Below the pieces are notes generated by a model that saw nothing but the letters and a program-made list of their open reading frames with translations, was not told the DNA's origin and made no database searches. Below, piece by piece: positions 51,901 to 61,348 of a stretch of DNA of 64,000 nucleotides. The stretch spans positions 1-64,000 of the forward strand of contig NZ_CAMRAN010000002.1 of assembly GCF_947039875.1 (NCBI RefSeq). Reading direction: 5' to 3'. The DNA comes from an uncultured Photobacterium sp. GTDB taxonomy: Bacteria > Pseudomonadota > Gammaproteobacteria > Enterobacterales > Vibrionaceae. A program made the position numbers and the translations under genes. The first letter of the stretch is position 1; each line of letters opens with the position of its first letter.

Positions 51901-52427
51901 GCCTGTTTATGGAAATGCTAGAACAAGCAGTAGAGTCATTGCGAGAAGGTAGAGAGCCTACACTCGATGATCTACTCAAGCAACAAGCTGAAGTTGAAAT
52001 GCGTATTCCAGCATTACTACCTGATGAGTATATTCCGGACATTAATACCCGTTTATCACTTTATAAACGTATTGCTAGTGCAAAAGATGATAATGAGCTT
52101 AATGAAATTAAAGTAGAGTTAATTGATCGATTTGGTCTTTTACCTGATGCTGCTATCAACCTAATTACCGTTAATAGCCTTAAACTTAAAGCCGCTATTA
52201 TTGGTGTTAAGAAAGTTGAGAGTAATGAAAAAGGGGGCTATCTTGAATTTAAACAAGATGCAGCCATTAACCCTCACTTTCTGGTTGGTTTACTGCAAAC
52301 ACAGCCTCAGCATTTCAGAATGGAAGGACCAACAAAGTTAAAAATCGTATCAAATGAAACAGATCGTAAAAAGAGAGTTAAATTTATTGAAGATCTACTG
52401 AATCAGTTTAGAGAAAATATGATTTAA
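48969..52427 (+). CDS. mfd: Mfd, transcription-repair coupling factor
   Basis: This 1152-residue motor (E. coli 1148) removes stalled RNA polymerase and recruits UvrA. It has a UvrB-like N-terminal part (about 1-340), an RNA-polymerase-interacting domain (about 470-550, VVHIDHGIGRYQGL) and a RecG-like helicase with GDVGFGKTEVA, DEEHRFGV, TATPIPRTL and QLRGRVGRS. The C-terminal TRCF domain is complete. Expressed with plzB through an 11-base overlap. Confidence 0.97.
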   Translation: MTNKTLLSIPLPKKSGDNRYIGNLSGSALALSLAEMATKHNGPILAVVADTQTALKLQPEISQFCDLDVHVFPDWETLPYDNFSPHQDIISERLARLYKMPTQKNGIILVPISTLLQRLTPKEFIHQHALIVKKDDRISLEKLRLQLEASGYRHVDQVMEHGEYASRGSLVDLFPMGSNAPYRIDFFDDEVDSIRQFDPENQRSTAEIATIDLLPAHEFPTDELAIENFRMRWRERFEARREPESIYQQVSKKIWPTGIEYWQPLFFNHTDTLFDYLPTNALLVTLGDLEPAVDTFLHDAEYRYDQRRVDPLRPLLAPKELWLTKDEMFAGFKQLPRVRIQREAIDADKAGRYNPALTPIPAITINHQLKEPLAELRHFTEQFKGKIIFSVASEGRREALFDLLARIKLRPIVFDNLDAAMADKAKHCLVIGAAENGFILEKPAVAFICESDLLGERIQQRRRNDKKTTVNADTIIRNLAELQVGQPVVHIDHGIGRYQGLQTLEAGGIQTEYVTLEYQGGAKLYVPVASLHLISRYSGGSEETAPIHKLGGEAWVKARRKAAEKVRDVAAELLEVYAMRELKPGFKFKLDRESYADFCTSFPYEETYDQALAINAVLSDMCQPKAMDRLVCGDVGFGKTEVAMRAAFVAVDNNKQVTILVPTTLLAQQHFENFRDRFANTPIRVEVLSRFKTAKEQKQILADVEEGKIDILIGTHKLLNSSVNYHDLGLLVVDEEHRFGVRQKEKIKAIRADVDILTLTATPIPRTLNMAMSGMRDLSIIATPPARRLAIKTFVRQSDENIIREAILREISRGGQVYFLHNEVDSIEQTTEDLAKLIPEARVTFAHGQMRERELERIMGDFYHQRFNVLVCTTIIETGIDVPTANTIIMDRADNLGLAQLHQLRGRVGRSHHQAYAYLLTPHPKRMTKDAVKRLEAIASLEDLGAGFTLATHDLEIRGAGELLGDEQSGQIQSVGFSLFMEMLEQAVESLREGREPTLDDLLKQQAEVEMRIPALLPDEYIPDINTRLSLYKRIASAKDDNELNEIKVELIDRFGLLPDAAINLITVNSLKLKAAIIGVKKVESNEKGGYLEFKQDAAINPHFLVGLLQTQPQHFRMEGPTKLKIVSNETDRKKRVKFIEDLLNQFRENMI

Positions 52428-52435
52428 CCCTCCTC

Positions 52436-52466
52436 TCGCCCTAGACATAGCATCTGGGGCGATTTC
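52436..52466 (+). terminator. Probable terminator of mfd
   Basis: TCGCCCTAGA pairs with TCTGGGGCGA (one G-T wobble) around a 7-base loop and is followed by TTTCTT, 9 bases after the stop. Confidence 0.65.
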
Positions 52467-52512
52467 TTGATTGTCATAAATTACCACCACTACGTCATAG
52501 ACTAGAATTATC

Positions 52513-53064
52513 ATGAAAATTGACTTTGAACTTACTACGCCTCGACTTATTTTACGTCCATTTAAGACTGCAGATTTAAATGCTTTTGTTGACGCTGTCA
52601 CCCAATCAAGTGAGTATCTTCAACCTTGGTTAGAATGGTGTGATGCTGATTTTGATCAACAACAAGCTCACGAATGGATCGAAGCTAGCCGTTTAAGTTG
52701 GCAACATGATTACAGTTATGAGCTTGCTATTTTTGATCGATTTAATGATGACTTTGTTGGCGCGGTTTCACTTAGTGCCATTGTGCCATTATTTAATTCC
52801 GCAAATCTTGGTTACTGGATCACCCACAATTATCATCGCCAAGGCATGGCGACTGAAGCAAGTCTCGCTATTATTCAATTTGCTTTTCAAATGTTAGGTC
52901 TAACCCGTTTAGAAATAATTACCCATACAGATAATTATGCCAGTCAAAAAACTGCACTTGCGTGTAATGCCATTTTTGAATGCGAGGCGAGAAACCGTAT
53001 TTTTTATCAAAATATACCCATTAATGGCTATGTATATTCACTCATACCACAAGATTTATATTAA
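52513..53064 (+). CDS. GNAT acetyltransferase, RimJ/RimL-like
   Basis: This 183-residue N-acetyltransferase begins FELTTPRLILRPFKTADLNAF as in the RimJ/RimL group. It has LGYWITHNYHRQGMATEAS as the acetyl-CoA loop (Q/RxxGxA-like). These enzymes acetylate protein N-termini or small amines; the substrate cannot be told from sequence. Lone gene after mfd. Confidence 0.85.
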   Translation: MKIDFELTTPRLILRPFKTADLNAFVDAVTQSSEYLQPWLEWCDADFDQQQAHEWIEASRLSWQHDYSYELAIFDRFNDDFVGAVSLSAIVPLFNSANLGYWITHNYHRQGMATEASLAIIQFAFQMLGLTRLEIITHTDNYASQKTALACNAIFECEARNRIFYQNIPINGYVYSLIPQDLY

Positions 53065-53163
53065 GTAGCGTTAACTGTATTGATATTGGGATACATCAAT
53101 CTTTAGCACCTCAATTTCAGCTAACATTGCTGATTCTTTATTCAATAAAAATAGTTACTCATT

Positions 53164-53412
53164 ATGCATACAACAGCAAGCCGCCATGGTCACGATGTAC
53201 TAAACCTTATTGCAGATGCATCGACACCTTTCACCATCAAAACATTACACGCGTATGTTGAACAACATTGGGGAACTAACCTCCACTTTCATACCTGTAA
53301 ATTAAATGATCTATCATTAGATGCGTTGATTACTTTTCTTTTATCTCGTAATAAAATCACACTTAACGGTGAAAACTTGCACACAAATCGAGATAAAATC
53401 TGTCACCATTAA
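53164..53412 (+). CDS. yecH: YecH-like small metal-binding protein
   Basis: This 82-residue DUF2492/YecH-family protein has HGHDVLNLIAD near the N-terminus, FHTCKLNDLSLDALITFL in the middle and the C-terminal KICHH. Conserved His and Cys residues suggest metal binding, as annotated for the family. The physiological role is unknown. Confidence 0.85.
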   Translation: MHTTASRHGHDVLNLIADASTPFTIKTLHAYVEQHWGTNLHFHTCKLNDLSLDALITFLLSRNKITLNGENLHTNRDKICHH

Positions 53413-53509
53413 TAAATAATATCTCTGATTTAAAAGGTAGATAATTTTGCGAGTTTGCTGTTGCGAGTAATGGTAAGATAAATCAATTTTATTAAGTAAG
53501 GACACACTC

Positions 53510-53983
53510 GTGCCAAAAATTATTATCGCAGTCGTTATCGCTGCATTAATTGCATTTTTTCTTTATCGCTCTTACAGCAACAAACAAGCGGCGCAAGAGA
53601 ATATTAAAATTGGGCAAGAATTTCTTGCTGCAAACAAACTAAAAGAAGGCGTACAAACAACAGCGTCTGGTTTGCAATATTTAGTACTACATCAAGGTAC
53701 AGGTACTGAACATCCAACAGCAACGGATACAGTAACTGTGCATTACCACGGTACATTAATTAATGGTACTGTATTTGATAGCTCAGTTGATCGTGGCGAA
53801 AAAATTTCGTTCCCATTAAACCGAGTAATTAAAGGATGGACCGAAGGCTTACAACATATGGTTGTTGGTGAAAAAGTACGTTTCTTTATTCCAGCCAATC
53901 TTGCTTATGGTAATAATGGTGCTGGCAGTATTCCACCAGGATCTGTACTTATTTTTGATGTTGAGTTATTTAAGATTAACTAA
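53510..53983 (+). CDS. Membrane-anchored FKBP-type peptidyl-prolyl isomerase
   Basis: This 157-residue protein starts at a GTG with AAGGA 8 bases upstream. One N-terminal membrane segment (about 4-19) is followed by an FKBP domain (about 50-157) with VTVHYHGTLINGTVFDSS, VIKGWTEGLQHM, FIPANLAYG and PPGSVLIFDVEL. It probably helps fold periplasmic proteins. It is shorter than FkpA and has no dimerisation arm. Confidence 0.88.
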   Translation: MPKIIIAVVIAALIAFFLYRSYSNKQAAQENIKIGQEFLAANKLKEGVQTTASGLQYLVLHQGTGTEHPTATDTVTVHYHGTLINGTVFDSSVDRGEKISFPLNRVIKGWTEGLQHMVVGEKVRFFIPANLAYGNNGAGSIPPGSVLIFDVELFKIN

Positions 53984-54001
53984 ATAATCAGCACCAATAA
54001 C

Positions 54002-54056
54002 AACGCCAGTATGACGCTCAAAATTAACAAGCATTTATCATACTGGCGTTTTTATT
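54002..54056. terminator. Long-loop hairpin terminator between FKBP and ndh genes
   Basis: AACGCCAGTATGA (54002-54014) pairs perfectly with TCATACTGGCGTT (54038-54050) over a 23-base loop and is followed by TTTATT. It can serve the FKBP gene and, less well, ndh from the other side. Confidence 0.75.
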
Positions 54057-54069
54057 GCGTGAAAAAATC

Positions 54070-55359
54070 TTAGTGCAGTTTTAAGCTTGGACGAAGCACG
54101 CGATTAATACGTCCGACGAACATTATTAAACCAGTTTTAAACATGCCATGTAACGCCATTTGGTGCATACGATACAGTGAAATGTAAACCATACGAGCAA
54201 TACGGCCTTCAACCATCATCGACCCTTTAGACAGGTTACCCATTAAGCTACCTACAGTAGAGAAACGGCTCAATGATACTAATGAACCATGGTCGCTATA
54301 GATGTAAGGTTTTTGCTCACGATCTGATAATTTAGCCACGATATTAGAGAAACAACGACTTGCCATTTGGTGTGCAGCTTGAGCTCGTGGTGGTACAAAC
54401 GAACCATCTTCTTGCACACATGATGCTAAATCACCAATAACGTAAATGTCATCATCACGGGTGGTTTGTAGCGTTGGTTTAACAACTAACTGATTAATAC
54501 GGTTAGTTTCAAGACCTGCGATATCTTTCATAAAGTCAGGGGCTTTAATACCTGCCGCCCATACCATGATTTGTGCTGGAATATGTTCGCCATCTTTAGT
54601 TGTTAAGCCTGATTCATCAGCTTTAGTCACCATGGTTGCAGTACGAACATTTACGCCTAATTTAGTTAACTCATTATGCGCCGCTTGTGAGATACGTGGT
54701 GGCAATGCAGGTAAAATACGCTCACCCGCTTCAACTAAGTTAATGTTTAAGCGTGAGCTATCAAGATCGCCAAAACCGTAATTATGAAGTTCTTGAACAG
54801 CGTTATGTAACTCAGCAGACAGCTCAACTCCCGTAGCACCGGCACCTACAATCGCAATATCAACCGTTTTTTGGTCTTTATTAGCATGTAACTTCATGAA
54901 CTGATTATTCATTTCACTACGGAAACGGTGCGCCTGCTCTGGGCTATCAAGGAAAATACAATTATCACGTACACCTTGAGTATTAAAATCGTTTGAGGTC
55001 GAACCTAGCGCTAAGACTAAAAGATCGTATTCTAACGAACGCTCAGGTACCAATAGCTCATTTTGCTTATCATATAATGCTGCTAGTGTGATCGTTTTTG
55101 TTTCACGATCAATATCCTGTAATGATCCCATCTGGAAATCAAACGAATGGTTTTTAGCATGTGCGCGGTAACTAATCGCATCAACACCTGCATCTAATGA
55201 GCCTGTTGCTACTTCATGTAGCAACGGTTTCCATAAATGACTAGCACGACGATCAACTAATGTAATTTCTGCACGACGTTTACGGCCTAATGTACGGCCT
55301 AATTTAGTAGCTAACTCCAAGCCACCAGCACCACCACCCACAACGATTATACGTGTCAA
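54070..55359 (-). CDS. ndh: NADH dehydrogenase type II (NDH-2)
   Basis: This 429-residue FAD enzyme oxidises NADH and reduces quinone without pumping protons. The FAD-binding fold is [16 protein letters not shown] near the N-terminus, the NADH-binding fold is [16 protein letters not shown] (about 170-185), and IYVIGDLAS lies near 305. The start codon is TTG with AGAGAGGAAG upstream; E. coli ndh also starts with TTG. Membrane attachment is by the amphipathic C-terminus. Confidence 0.95.
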   Translation of the reverse strand: MTRIIVVGGGAGGLELATKLGRTLGRKRRAEITLVDRRASHLWKPLLHEVATGSLDAGVDAISYRAHAKNHSFDFQMGSLQDIDRETKTITLAALYDKQNELLVPERSLEYDLLVLALGSTSNDFNTQGVRDNCIFLDSPEQAHRFRSEMNNQFMKLHANKDQKTVDIAIVGAGATGVELSAELHNAVQELHNYGFGDLDSSRLNINLVEAGERILPALPPRISQAAHNELTKLGVNVRTATMVTKADESGLTTKDGEHIPAQIMVWAAGIKAPDFMKDIAGLETNRINQLVVKPTLQTTRDDDIYVIGDLASCVQEDGSFVPPRAQAAHQMASRCFSNIVAKLSDREQKPYIYSDHGSLVSLSRFSTVGSLMGNLSKGSMMVEGRIARMVYISLYRMHQMALHGMFKTGLIMFVGRINRVLRPSLKLH

Positions 55360-55495
55360 GATAGCTTCCTCTCTATTTTATGATTTTTAAAAACTGACAA
55401 AGACTGAATTGCATAGCAGTCTGCTGATAGTAAATAATCAAGCATAAAGACTGCTAGGCAAAAAAGTATTATATCTTTTGATTCACGCATGTAGG

Positions 55496-55518
55496 CAGAC
55501 GGATCTACGACCCGTCTG
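55496..55518. terminator. Hairpin after ycfP
   Basis: CAGACGG-atctacgac-CCGTCTG, a 7-bp stem about 30 bases after the ycfP stop on the minus strand. There is no T-run, so termination is uncertain. Confidence 0.35.
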
Positions 55519-55546
55519 TAATATGTAGGAGGTAATGGTTCCGTTA

Positions 55547-56086
55547 TTACTGCGCTTTAAACGCTTTTATTTTTTGTAGATGCTGCGAGATTTTTGCAAA
55601 CTTATGGGATTCATTTTCATCCCAAATAATGTCGTAAAATTGATCTAGCGCATCTTTTGTTTGCTGATTATCTAACACTTCATCATGAGTTGAAAGGATG
55701 CAAAGACAATTTCCTGTATTTTTTTTACGAAAATTTGTTACACACTTTGTCAAAATGTCTTCATATTCCTCAGGACGGTCTATTTTTCCTTCCATGTTAG
55801 ACTCAGGATACAAATTAGGATTCAACATCACCTGTTTTATACCTGATAGAAATCCAATCCGTTCCGCCCAATAACCACCAAGACCAACGCCACAAATTAA
55901 AGGCTGAGGATCATTACTGGTTTCAAGCAATTTATGCACTTCTTTCAATAGATGTTGCATATCATGTTTGGGATGAAGTGTGCTGTAATTTAGAAAACGA
56001 ACATCAGAATCAATAAACTGCAATTGCAATACTTTATCGTGATTACCTGGACTTGTTGAATCAAAGCCATGTAAATAAATAATCAT
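55547..56086 (-). CDS. ycfP: YcfP, alpha/beta-hydrolase-like protein (UPF0227)
   Basis: This 179-residue protein aligns end to end with E. coli YcfP ([26 protein letters not shown], in parts; [20 protein letters not shown]). The nucleophile motif is GxGxG (GVGLG), without the usual Ser at the elbow, so esterase activity is doubtful. It lies next to ndh, as in E. coli. In E. coli the gene before it is nagZ, which is absent here. Confidence 0.9.
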   Translation of the reverse strand: MIIYLHGFDSTSPGNHDKVLQLQFIDSDVRFLNYSTLHPKHDMQHLLKEVHKLLETSNDPQPLICGVGLGGYWAERIGFLSGIKQVMLNPNLYPESNMEGKIDRPEEYEDILTKCVTNFRKKNTGNCLCILSTHDEVLDNQQTKDALDQFYDIIWDENESHKFAKISQHLQKIKAFKAQ

Positions 56087-56304
56087 TGTTATCTCTCGCT
56101 ATCTAGGAATAATTTTACTTACTATCTATACCGACATCGACGAATTAAATCCATTATCGAGGTAATGTTTTAACAAATTTAAAACAAGAAACATGATCCC
56201 ACCAACAAAAACTGATTTAAGCCCAAAAAACCATTTAAATCTGCGTATCACTGGCCATTAATTACTGATTTTTTTTGAAACACAATAATTAAATATATTA
56301 TTTC

Positions 56305-57219
56305 TTAGTTATTAATATATTTAATGAGTTGCAGCTGTAATTGAGACGCTTGTTGTAAATACTCCGGTTGTTGCCAAATATCATATCCAACTAAATACCA
56401 TAGCAATGTCAGATATTGACACCATGGCTGCCACGCAATAACCGCTTCTAACCATTGTTGTTCATCAAATACTTTATCACCACTTACAAGCTGGCGATAA
56501 TCACAATAATCATTTACAGCTTGTTCAATATCTAATCCATTGGCAATGATAGTCATTGCTAAATCTAAGCTTGGATCTCCTGCTGCCGCATATTCCCAAT
56601 CAATGATTTTTGCACCGATGATGGAGTCTGTATTCATAGACGGTACGATAACGTTATAACGTCCTAAATCAAAGTGACAGCAACAATCATCAAATGCTAC
56701 AGGCAATGGCTGGCTCTGAAAAAAATGGTGGATTGAAACTAGAGACGAGGTGTGATGGTCGGTATGGAGGTGTTGCCAATAATGTTTGGCACGTTGATGG
56801 ACGTCTAATCGCCACCAAGGTAATGGGAGTTGATGTACTTTTGCTTGTAACTGACACAGGCTCTGATCAGAAAATGTCGTGGTCGCTTCTACGCCAGATA
56901 CCCATTCAACCACCAGCCCTATCACTTGTGGTGTTGGTTTGTCTGTACTAACAACTAACTGTAATGCTTGTGGTGCTAATTTGGTATCAGCAATCAGCGA
57001 CAGTAACTGATATTCATGTTGGCGTTCAATACCAAACGCTTGAACAGATACCGAAAATGGTCGCCAGACATACTGCTTAGTCTGGTTGATTGACGGGTGA
57101 AATAAGACGAGTTTCCAACATCGATTCGTCAATCCTCCCGTGAGTTCACATGCTGATATCAATTCAGTATCAGGCAAGGCAATTAAAAGATCACAATCAA
57201 AATGTTTATAATCAGCCAT
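56305..57219 (-). CDS. thiK: ThiK, thiamine kinase
   Basis: This protein of about 304 residues has the APH/choline-kinase fold and phosphorylates thiamine salvaged from outside. Catalytic motifs are HFDLGRYN (HxDxxxxN, Brenner box) and DWEYAAAGDPSLDLA. GAGGAG lies 7 bases before the ATG at 57219, which is preferred to the in-frame GTG at 57234 that overlaps that same site. It is slightly longer than E. coli ThiK (274). It lies 35 bases after lpoB in the operon hinT/ycfL-lpoB-thiK. Confidence 0.88.
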   Translation of the reverse strand: MADYKHFDCDLLIALPDTELISACELTGGLTNRCWKLVLFHPSINQTKQYVWRPFSVSVQAFGIERQHEYQLLSLIADTKLAPQALQLVVSTDKPTPQVIGLVVEWVSGVEATTTFSDQSLCQLQAKVHQLPLPWWRLDVHQRAKHYWQHLHTDHHTSSLVSIHHFFQSQPLPVAFDDCCCHFDLGRYNVIVPSMNTDSIIGAKIIDWEYAAAGDPSLDLAMTIIANGLDIEQAVNDYCDYRQLVSGDKVFDEQQWLEAVIAWQPWCQYLTLLWYLVGYDIWQQPEYLQQASQLQLQLIKYINN

Positions 57220-57254
57220 ATTGCTACTCCTCACCTGATACTAAAACAGTGTAA

Positions 57255-57848
57255 TTACCAAGCGGCACTATTGGTTGATGCACGTTGAATAACCTGATCT
57301 TGATCAGACCACTCAATCACACCAGACTTCAAATCCATCAAGCGCATTGTCACTTTATAATAAGCTTGCTTGCCATTTGATGTTGATTTCATTACCGTCG
57401 ATACGTGACCATAAAGCATATATTGTGCACCAACCATATTACCAAATTGGATAGCGGTACTTTGGTTTACAAAGCGATCGTCTTCACGGAAATTTAACTG
57501 TTGGCGCACGGCTTTTATACGGGCAGGATCAACAAATTTGAATTTACCAGAATCTTGTAAACGCTCAGTAATTATCGCCGTTAAATCTTGTGTATCAACA
57601 TGATGGCGAGTTTGGTTTTTAATACTATCAACCACAACAATCGGCTCACCGCGAGCGGTCATAGCACGAACAGTCGATGACGCTAACATTTTATCAACCA
57701 TTGATGAGGATAATTTTTCTAAATCACTGGCTCCAAAGTTAGTCACCGCACTTTCAAATCCATGCAATCCGCCACCGTAATTAATCGGTTGAGCACAACC
57801 CCCTAATAACGTTGCTGCTGCTAACAAGGTCATTACACTCTTTTTCAT
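57255..57848 (-). CDS. lpoB: LpoB-like outer-membrane lipoprotein, PBP1B activator
   Basis: This protein of about 197 residues has a lipoprotein signal with lipobox LLGGC (Cys18). The folded domain (about 35-195) matches LpoB: MVDKMLASS, PIVVVDSIKNQTRHHVD, ITERLQDSGKFKFVD, AIQFGNMVGAQYMLYGHVS, SGVIEWSDQ. E. coli LpoB reaches PBP1B through the sacculus by a long Pro-rich linker; here only about 15-20 residues separate Cys18 from the domain. The ATG at 57848 is chosen over a GTG at 57854 because of ribosome-site spacing. Confidence 0.82.
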   Translation of the reverse strand: MKKSVMTLLAAATLLGGCAQPINYGGGLHGFESAVTNFGASDLEKLSSSMVDKMLASSTVRAMTARGEPIVVVDSIKNQTRHHVDTQDLTAIITERLQDSGKFKFVDPARIKAVRQQLNFREDDRFVNQSTAIQFGNMVGAQYMLYGHVSTVMKSTSNGKQAYYKVTMRLMDLKSGVIEWSDQDQVIQRASTNSAAW

Positions 57849-57874
57849 TTTCACTACCTATAATGTCACTGTTC

Positions 57875-58276
57875 TTATTTATCAATTGATGTGTCACGCA
57901 CCACAATACGATATTGCGTTGCCTCTGTACTAGGAGCAAGGCCTTGCAATAACAAAATTTGATGAGGATTAATGATCAATGTTCGTGATGTTGACGGTGA
58001 ATGATTTATTTCTAATCCATGCGCATCATACCAATAAAAGTGATAATCCACTGATATTGTTGCGTTAGTTTTATTCATGACTTCAACAGATGCATGAAAA
58101 TAACCGTCATGTCGTTGTGTTTTCGAATGACTAAATTGAAGCTTATTCGCTAATTCCGTATTTCCGATGACAACATGATGGCTACTATTTCCAAGACTAA
58201 TTTTTGATATTGCTGAACTGCTACACCCTGTAATGAGTGTTACAAACAATATCGACAATATAGATATATATTTCAT
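57875..58276 (-). CDS. ycfL: YcfL-like lipoprotein (DUF1425)
   Basis: This 133-residue protein has a lipobox VTLITGCSSS (Cys at about 18). The rest is a small beta-sandwich-like domain with VSVDYHFYWYDAHGLEI, typical of YcfL/DUF1425. The function is unknown. It precedes lpoB by 20 bases, the E. coli order hinT-ycfL-lpoB-thiK. Confidence 0.85.
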   Translation of the reverse strand: MKYISILSILFVTLITGCSSSAISKISLGNSSHHVVIGNTELANKLQFSHSKTQRHDGYFHASVEVMNKTNATISVDYHFYWYDAHGLEINHSPSTSRTLIINPHQILLLQGLAPSTEATQYRIVVRDTSIDK

Positions 58277-58357
58277 GCTACATTAATATACAGCTAGGCT
58301 GTAGCCTCCTACATTTCAATGGATTACGAATCAATATTATGAGTCTACTCAATAAAA

Positions 58358-58424
58358 TGAAAAAAGCTTGAGTGACCAACAGCTGATCATTATTAGCAGA
58401 TTAGCCATTTTACTACTCAAGCTT
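58358..58424 (-). terminator. Long-loop terminator of hinT
   Basis: AAGCTTGAGT (58364-58373) and ACTCAAGCTT (58415-58424) form a perfect 10-bp stem over a 41-base loop; on the minus strand it is followed by TTTTTTC. The loop can itself pair weakly. Confidence 0.65.
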
Positions 58425-58473
58425 CATTCTCAACTTATTCTATTGCAACTTGATGCTAAGAATTGATGACTTA

Positions 58474-58824
58474 TTAGCTAACAATCATTGGGCCTAATGG
58501 GCGGCCGCCTAATAAATGCATATGAATATGATACACTTCTTGGCCGCCAAAAGGATTACAGTTAACAATCAAGCGGTAACCATCTTCAGCAACGCCTTCA
58601 CTTTCTGCAAGCTTACGTGCAACCGTAAACATCCGTCCCATCATCAATTCATCTTCTGCTTCAACATCATTGACTGTTGGCAGTAATTTGTTTGGAATAA
58701 TAAGAATATGGCTTGGCGCACGAGGATTAATATCACGAAATGCAGTCACTAACTCATCTTGATATAAAACATCTGCTGGAATTTCTTTGCGAATAATCTT
58801 ACTAAAAATAGTTTCTTCAGCCAT
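58474..58824 (-). CDS. hinT: HinT, HIT-family purine nucleoside phosphoramidase
   Basis: This 116-residue protein runs from the ATG at 58824 (a frame to 58836 adds four residues; GGAG lies 6 bases before the 58824 start). The histidine triad is HIHMHLLGG at the C-terminus. Conserved [15 protein letters not shown] and [16 protein letters not shown] match E. coli HinT, which hydrolyses AMP-lysine and other phosphoramidates. Confidence 0.94.
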   Translation of the reverse strand: MAEETIFSKIIRKEIPADVLYQDELVTAFRDINPRAPSHILIIPNKLLPTVNDVEAEDELMMGRMFTVARKLAESEGVAEDGYRLIVNCNPFGGQEVYHIHMHLLGGRPLGPMIVS

Positions 58825-58836
58825 ACCTGACTCCAT

Positions 58837-59175
58837 TAAATAATCAGCTTATATTAATTCTAAGCTAAGTATGCGCTACCCACGTCTAGAGGGCAATATT
58901 GAACGCTGTTTTAAACGCTTTTTTCTCACTACATTTCATATTTTACCGTCTTTTTTGCAATCACCATCAAAATATTCATCAATGTTAACGCCAAAAAGTT
59001 AAGATTTTGAAGTTCGAGACGATAGATAAATCAAACTAACGTAATATTACAAATATCAATTATAACAATTAAATCAATCACTTTTAGAGTTGCTTTTATA
59101 CCAAGCGCCATCGTTATAAAGGATATTGCGATCATTAGCGGCGCAATTCTCGGACTTTATGAAATTAGGGATATT
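58837..59175. other. Gene-free spacer between hinT and a chemoreceptor gene
   Basis: These 339 bases separate divergent genes. I see no coding frame, no terminator and no clear flagellar (sigma-28) promoter: a TAAAGG at about 59116 lacks a good GCCGATAA partner. Confidence 0.4.
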
Positions 59176-61179
59176 ATGAAAAAGAAATCTCAAACCTCTG
59201 TCATACGTCGTATGTACTTAGGCTTCGCAATCTTAGTTGCATTATTTGTTGTCACTATTATATTCATGCTTGATGGCGTTGATCGTATTCACAATCAATT
59301 AAAGTCCATTACAACAGGTGCCTTACCCCTAGTTTCAGCATCACATAATGTTAGTCTGCAACTGCTTGTCGCTGATAAAATTTTTAAAGATTACCTGACC
59401 AGCCAAGATCCAACAGCAATGGCAGCTTATAGTGTGGAATTTGAACAACAAACGACCCTCTTTCAACAAGCTCGAAATCAATTACAGCAAGTGACAAAAA
59501 ATAATCCTCAATTAAAAAAATCGATTCAGGCATTAACCGAATTAGAACAACGTTATTTTGCTGAAGCCACTATTGCCATGACCAATTATCGCTTATTACT
59601 GCTTGCCACCAATGAACGCCAACAATCTGCGCGTCAATTTCAGCAACTACAAACAGAATTGAATATTGGTATGAAAGAGTTCATTAATGAGCAAGATAAC
59701 CTTACCGTTAAAATGTTATCTAAAAACTATTTCTTAAAATTAAAAGAAACAGAAACGATCACTTTAGATGCCCTAGCATCTGATAATACTGCCGAAATCG
59801 AAAAAGCCATTCGAAGTAACAAAATTAGCGTTAATCACCTTAAAAACACCTTTCGTTCTTTATCTATATTACAACCAGAATTAACGCAAGCTTTCGGCAA
59901 ATCAGTAGAACAATATGGACTTGATATTGGTCGTACTGGTGGCGTTCTCGACCAGCATTTTGAATACATTCAGGCACAGCACCGCCTTTACAGTAATATT
60001 GCAACGTTAGCGAAAGAAATTAACCAATCTATGACTATTGTTGGAGATTTCAATAAACAAGCAAATAGCCAGATGAGTAATACGATTGCAACAGCAGATA
60101 CGACCTACTCTGAAGTGGTGACAAAAGCTATTATCATTGGTATAGCAGTAATCTTGTTAGCTATTACCGTCGGCTGGTATTTAGCTCGTAGTGTACGTCA
60201 GCCTCTAATGGCGATATTAAAAACGTTAGAAGCACTCACCGCTGGCAATATGACACAGCGAACAGCAGCCAGTACGTTTATTGAATTTAGTCAACTTAAC
60301 CATCACATCAATATGCTGGCGCAGAACTTACAACAAATTTTAACCCAAATTAGCCACACATCATCAGAATTAAGCACCGTTGCAACGGAGAACCACGCCA
60401 CAACAGCTGAAGCAAAGCAACGGTTAAATAACCAACGTCAACAAACGGCTTCTGCAGCAACAGCCATGATTGAAATGGAACACTCTGTAACTGATGTATC
60501 AAAAAACGCGCAAATCACCATGGAGCGCGTAAATGAAGTAGAGCAAGCATCAGCAACAGGCCGTGAGGTAATGACCAGTAATATCAATACCGCCCATCAA
60601 CTCTCTACTCGTTTGGATGAATCCGTTCAGGCTGTTCAACAATTACAAAAAATGAGCAGTAATATTGGCTCCATTTTGGATGTTATTCGTAATATTGCGG
60701 ATCAAACAAACTTATTAGCCCTTAATGCCGCTATTGAAGCAGCAAGAGCAGGAGAACAAGGACGAGGATTTGCCGTGGTCGCAGATGAAGTACGTGTACT
60801 AGCCAAACGCACCACCGACTCTACTGCAGAAATTGAAGATATGATCAAAAACTTACAATCCAGCTCCGGTCAGGCTATGCATATGATGCAAAGCTGTGTC
60901 ACTGAAATGAATAACAGTATTAGCCTTGCTTCTAATGCCAATAGTTCAATGGAAGAAATCCAAGCTATTATCATTGAAATAAGTGATATGAGTACACAAA
61001 TTGCACAAGCGGCCGAAGAGCAACGTTGTACGACAACGGAAATAGCCCGTAGTTTAGAAGACATTAGCCATATTGCTGATAATAGTTATAACACTATGGA
61101 AAAAATGGCTGATACGGGCGTCAAGCTTGAACACTTAGCAACTGAACAAAATACTCTCGTGAGCCGCTTTAAATTATAA
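59176..61179 (+). CDS. Methyl-accepting chemotaxis protein
   Basis: This 667-residue receptor has TM1 (about 13-33), a helical periplasmic domain of about 280 residues, TM2 (about 315-337), HAMP (338-391) and a cytoplasmic signalling rod. The tip carries [34 protein letters not shown] (in parts; about residues 517-550). The ligand is unknown. There is no C-terminal CheR/CheB pentapeptide. Single gene with terminator. Confidence 0.95.
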   Translation: MKKKSQTSVIRRMYLGFAILVALFVVTIIFMLDGVDRIHNQLKSITTGALPLVSASHNVSLQLLVADKIFKDYLTSQDPTAMAAYSVEFEQQTTLFQQARNQLQQVTKNNPQLKKSIQALTELEQRYFAEATIAMTNYRLLLLATNERQQSARQFQQLQTELNIGMKEFINEQDNLTVKMLSKNYFLKLKETETITLDALASDNTAEIEKAIRSNKISVNHLKNTFRSLSILQPELTQAFGKSVEQYGLDIGRTGGVLDQHFEYIQAQHRLYSNIATLAKEINQSMTIVGDFNKQANSQMSNTIATADTTYSEVVTKAIIIGIAVILLAITVGWYLARSVRQPLMAILKTLEALTAGNMTQRTAASTFIEFSQLNHHINMLAQNLQQILTQISHTSSELSTVATENHATTAEAKQRLNNQRQQTASAATAMIEMEHSVTDVSKNAQITMERVNEVEQASATGREVMTSNINTAHQLSTRLDESVQAVQQLQKMSSNIGSILDVIRNIADQTNLLALNAAIEAARAGEQGRGFAVVADEVRVLAKRTTDSTAEIEDMIKNLQSSSGQAMHMMQSCVTEMNNSISLASNANSSMEEIQAIIIEISDMSTQIAQAAEEQRCTTTEIARSLEDISHIADNSYNTMEKMADTGVKLEHLATEQNTLVSRFKL

Positions 61180-61186
61180 TTACTCC

Positions 61187-61218
61187 ACTCACCGGCGACA
61201 CAGTCGGTGAGTTTTCTT
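61187..61218 (+). terminator. Terminator of the chemoreceptor gene
   Basis: ACTCACCG-gcgacacagt-CGGTGAGT followed by TTTCTTC, 8 bases after the stop. Confidence 0.8.
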
Positions 61219-61348
61219 CATTTATCTACCGCCACCAGCAAACGATTGCTTTTTAAAGCAGCAATTAACCACATTGTTTGATTTATCAACTTTACTTCAG
61301 CGTGTGATACTTTTAGAATCGGACAAATTTTTTGGGAGGGAAGAAAAA

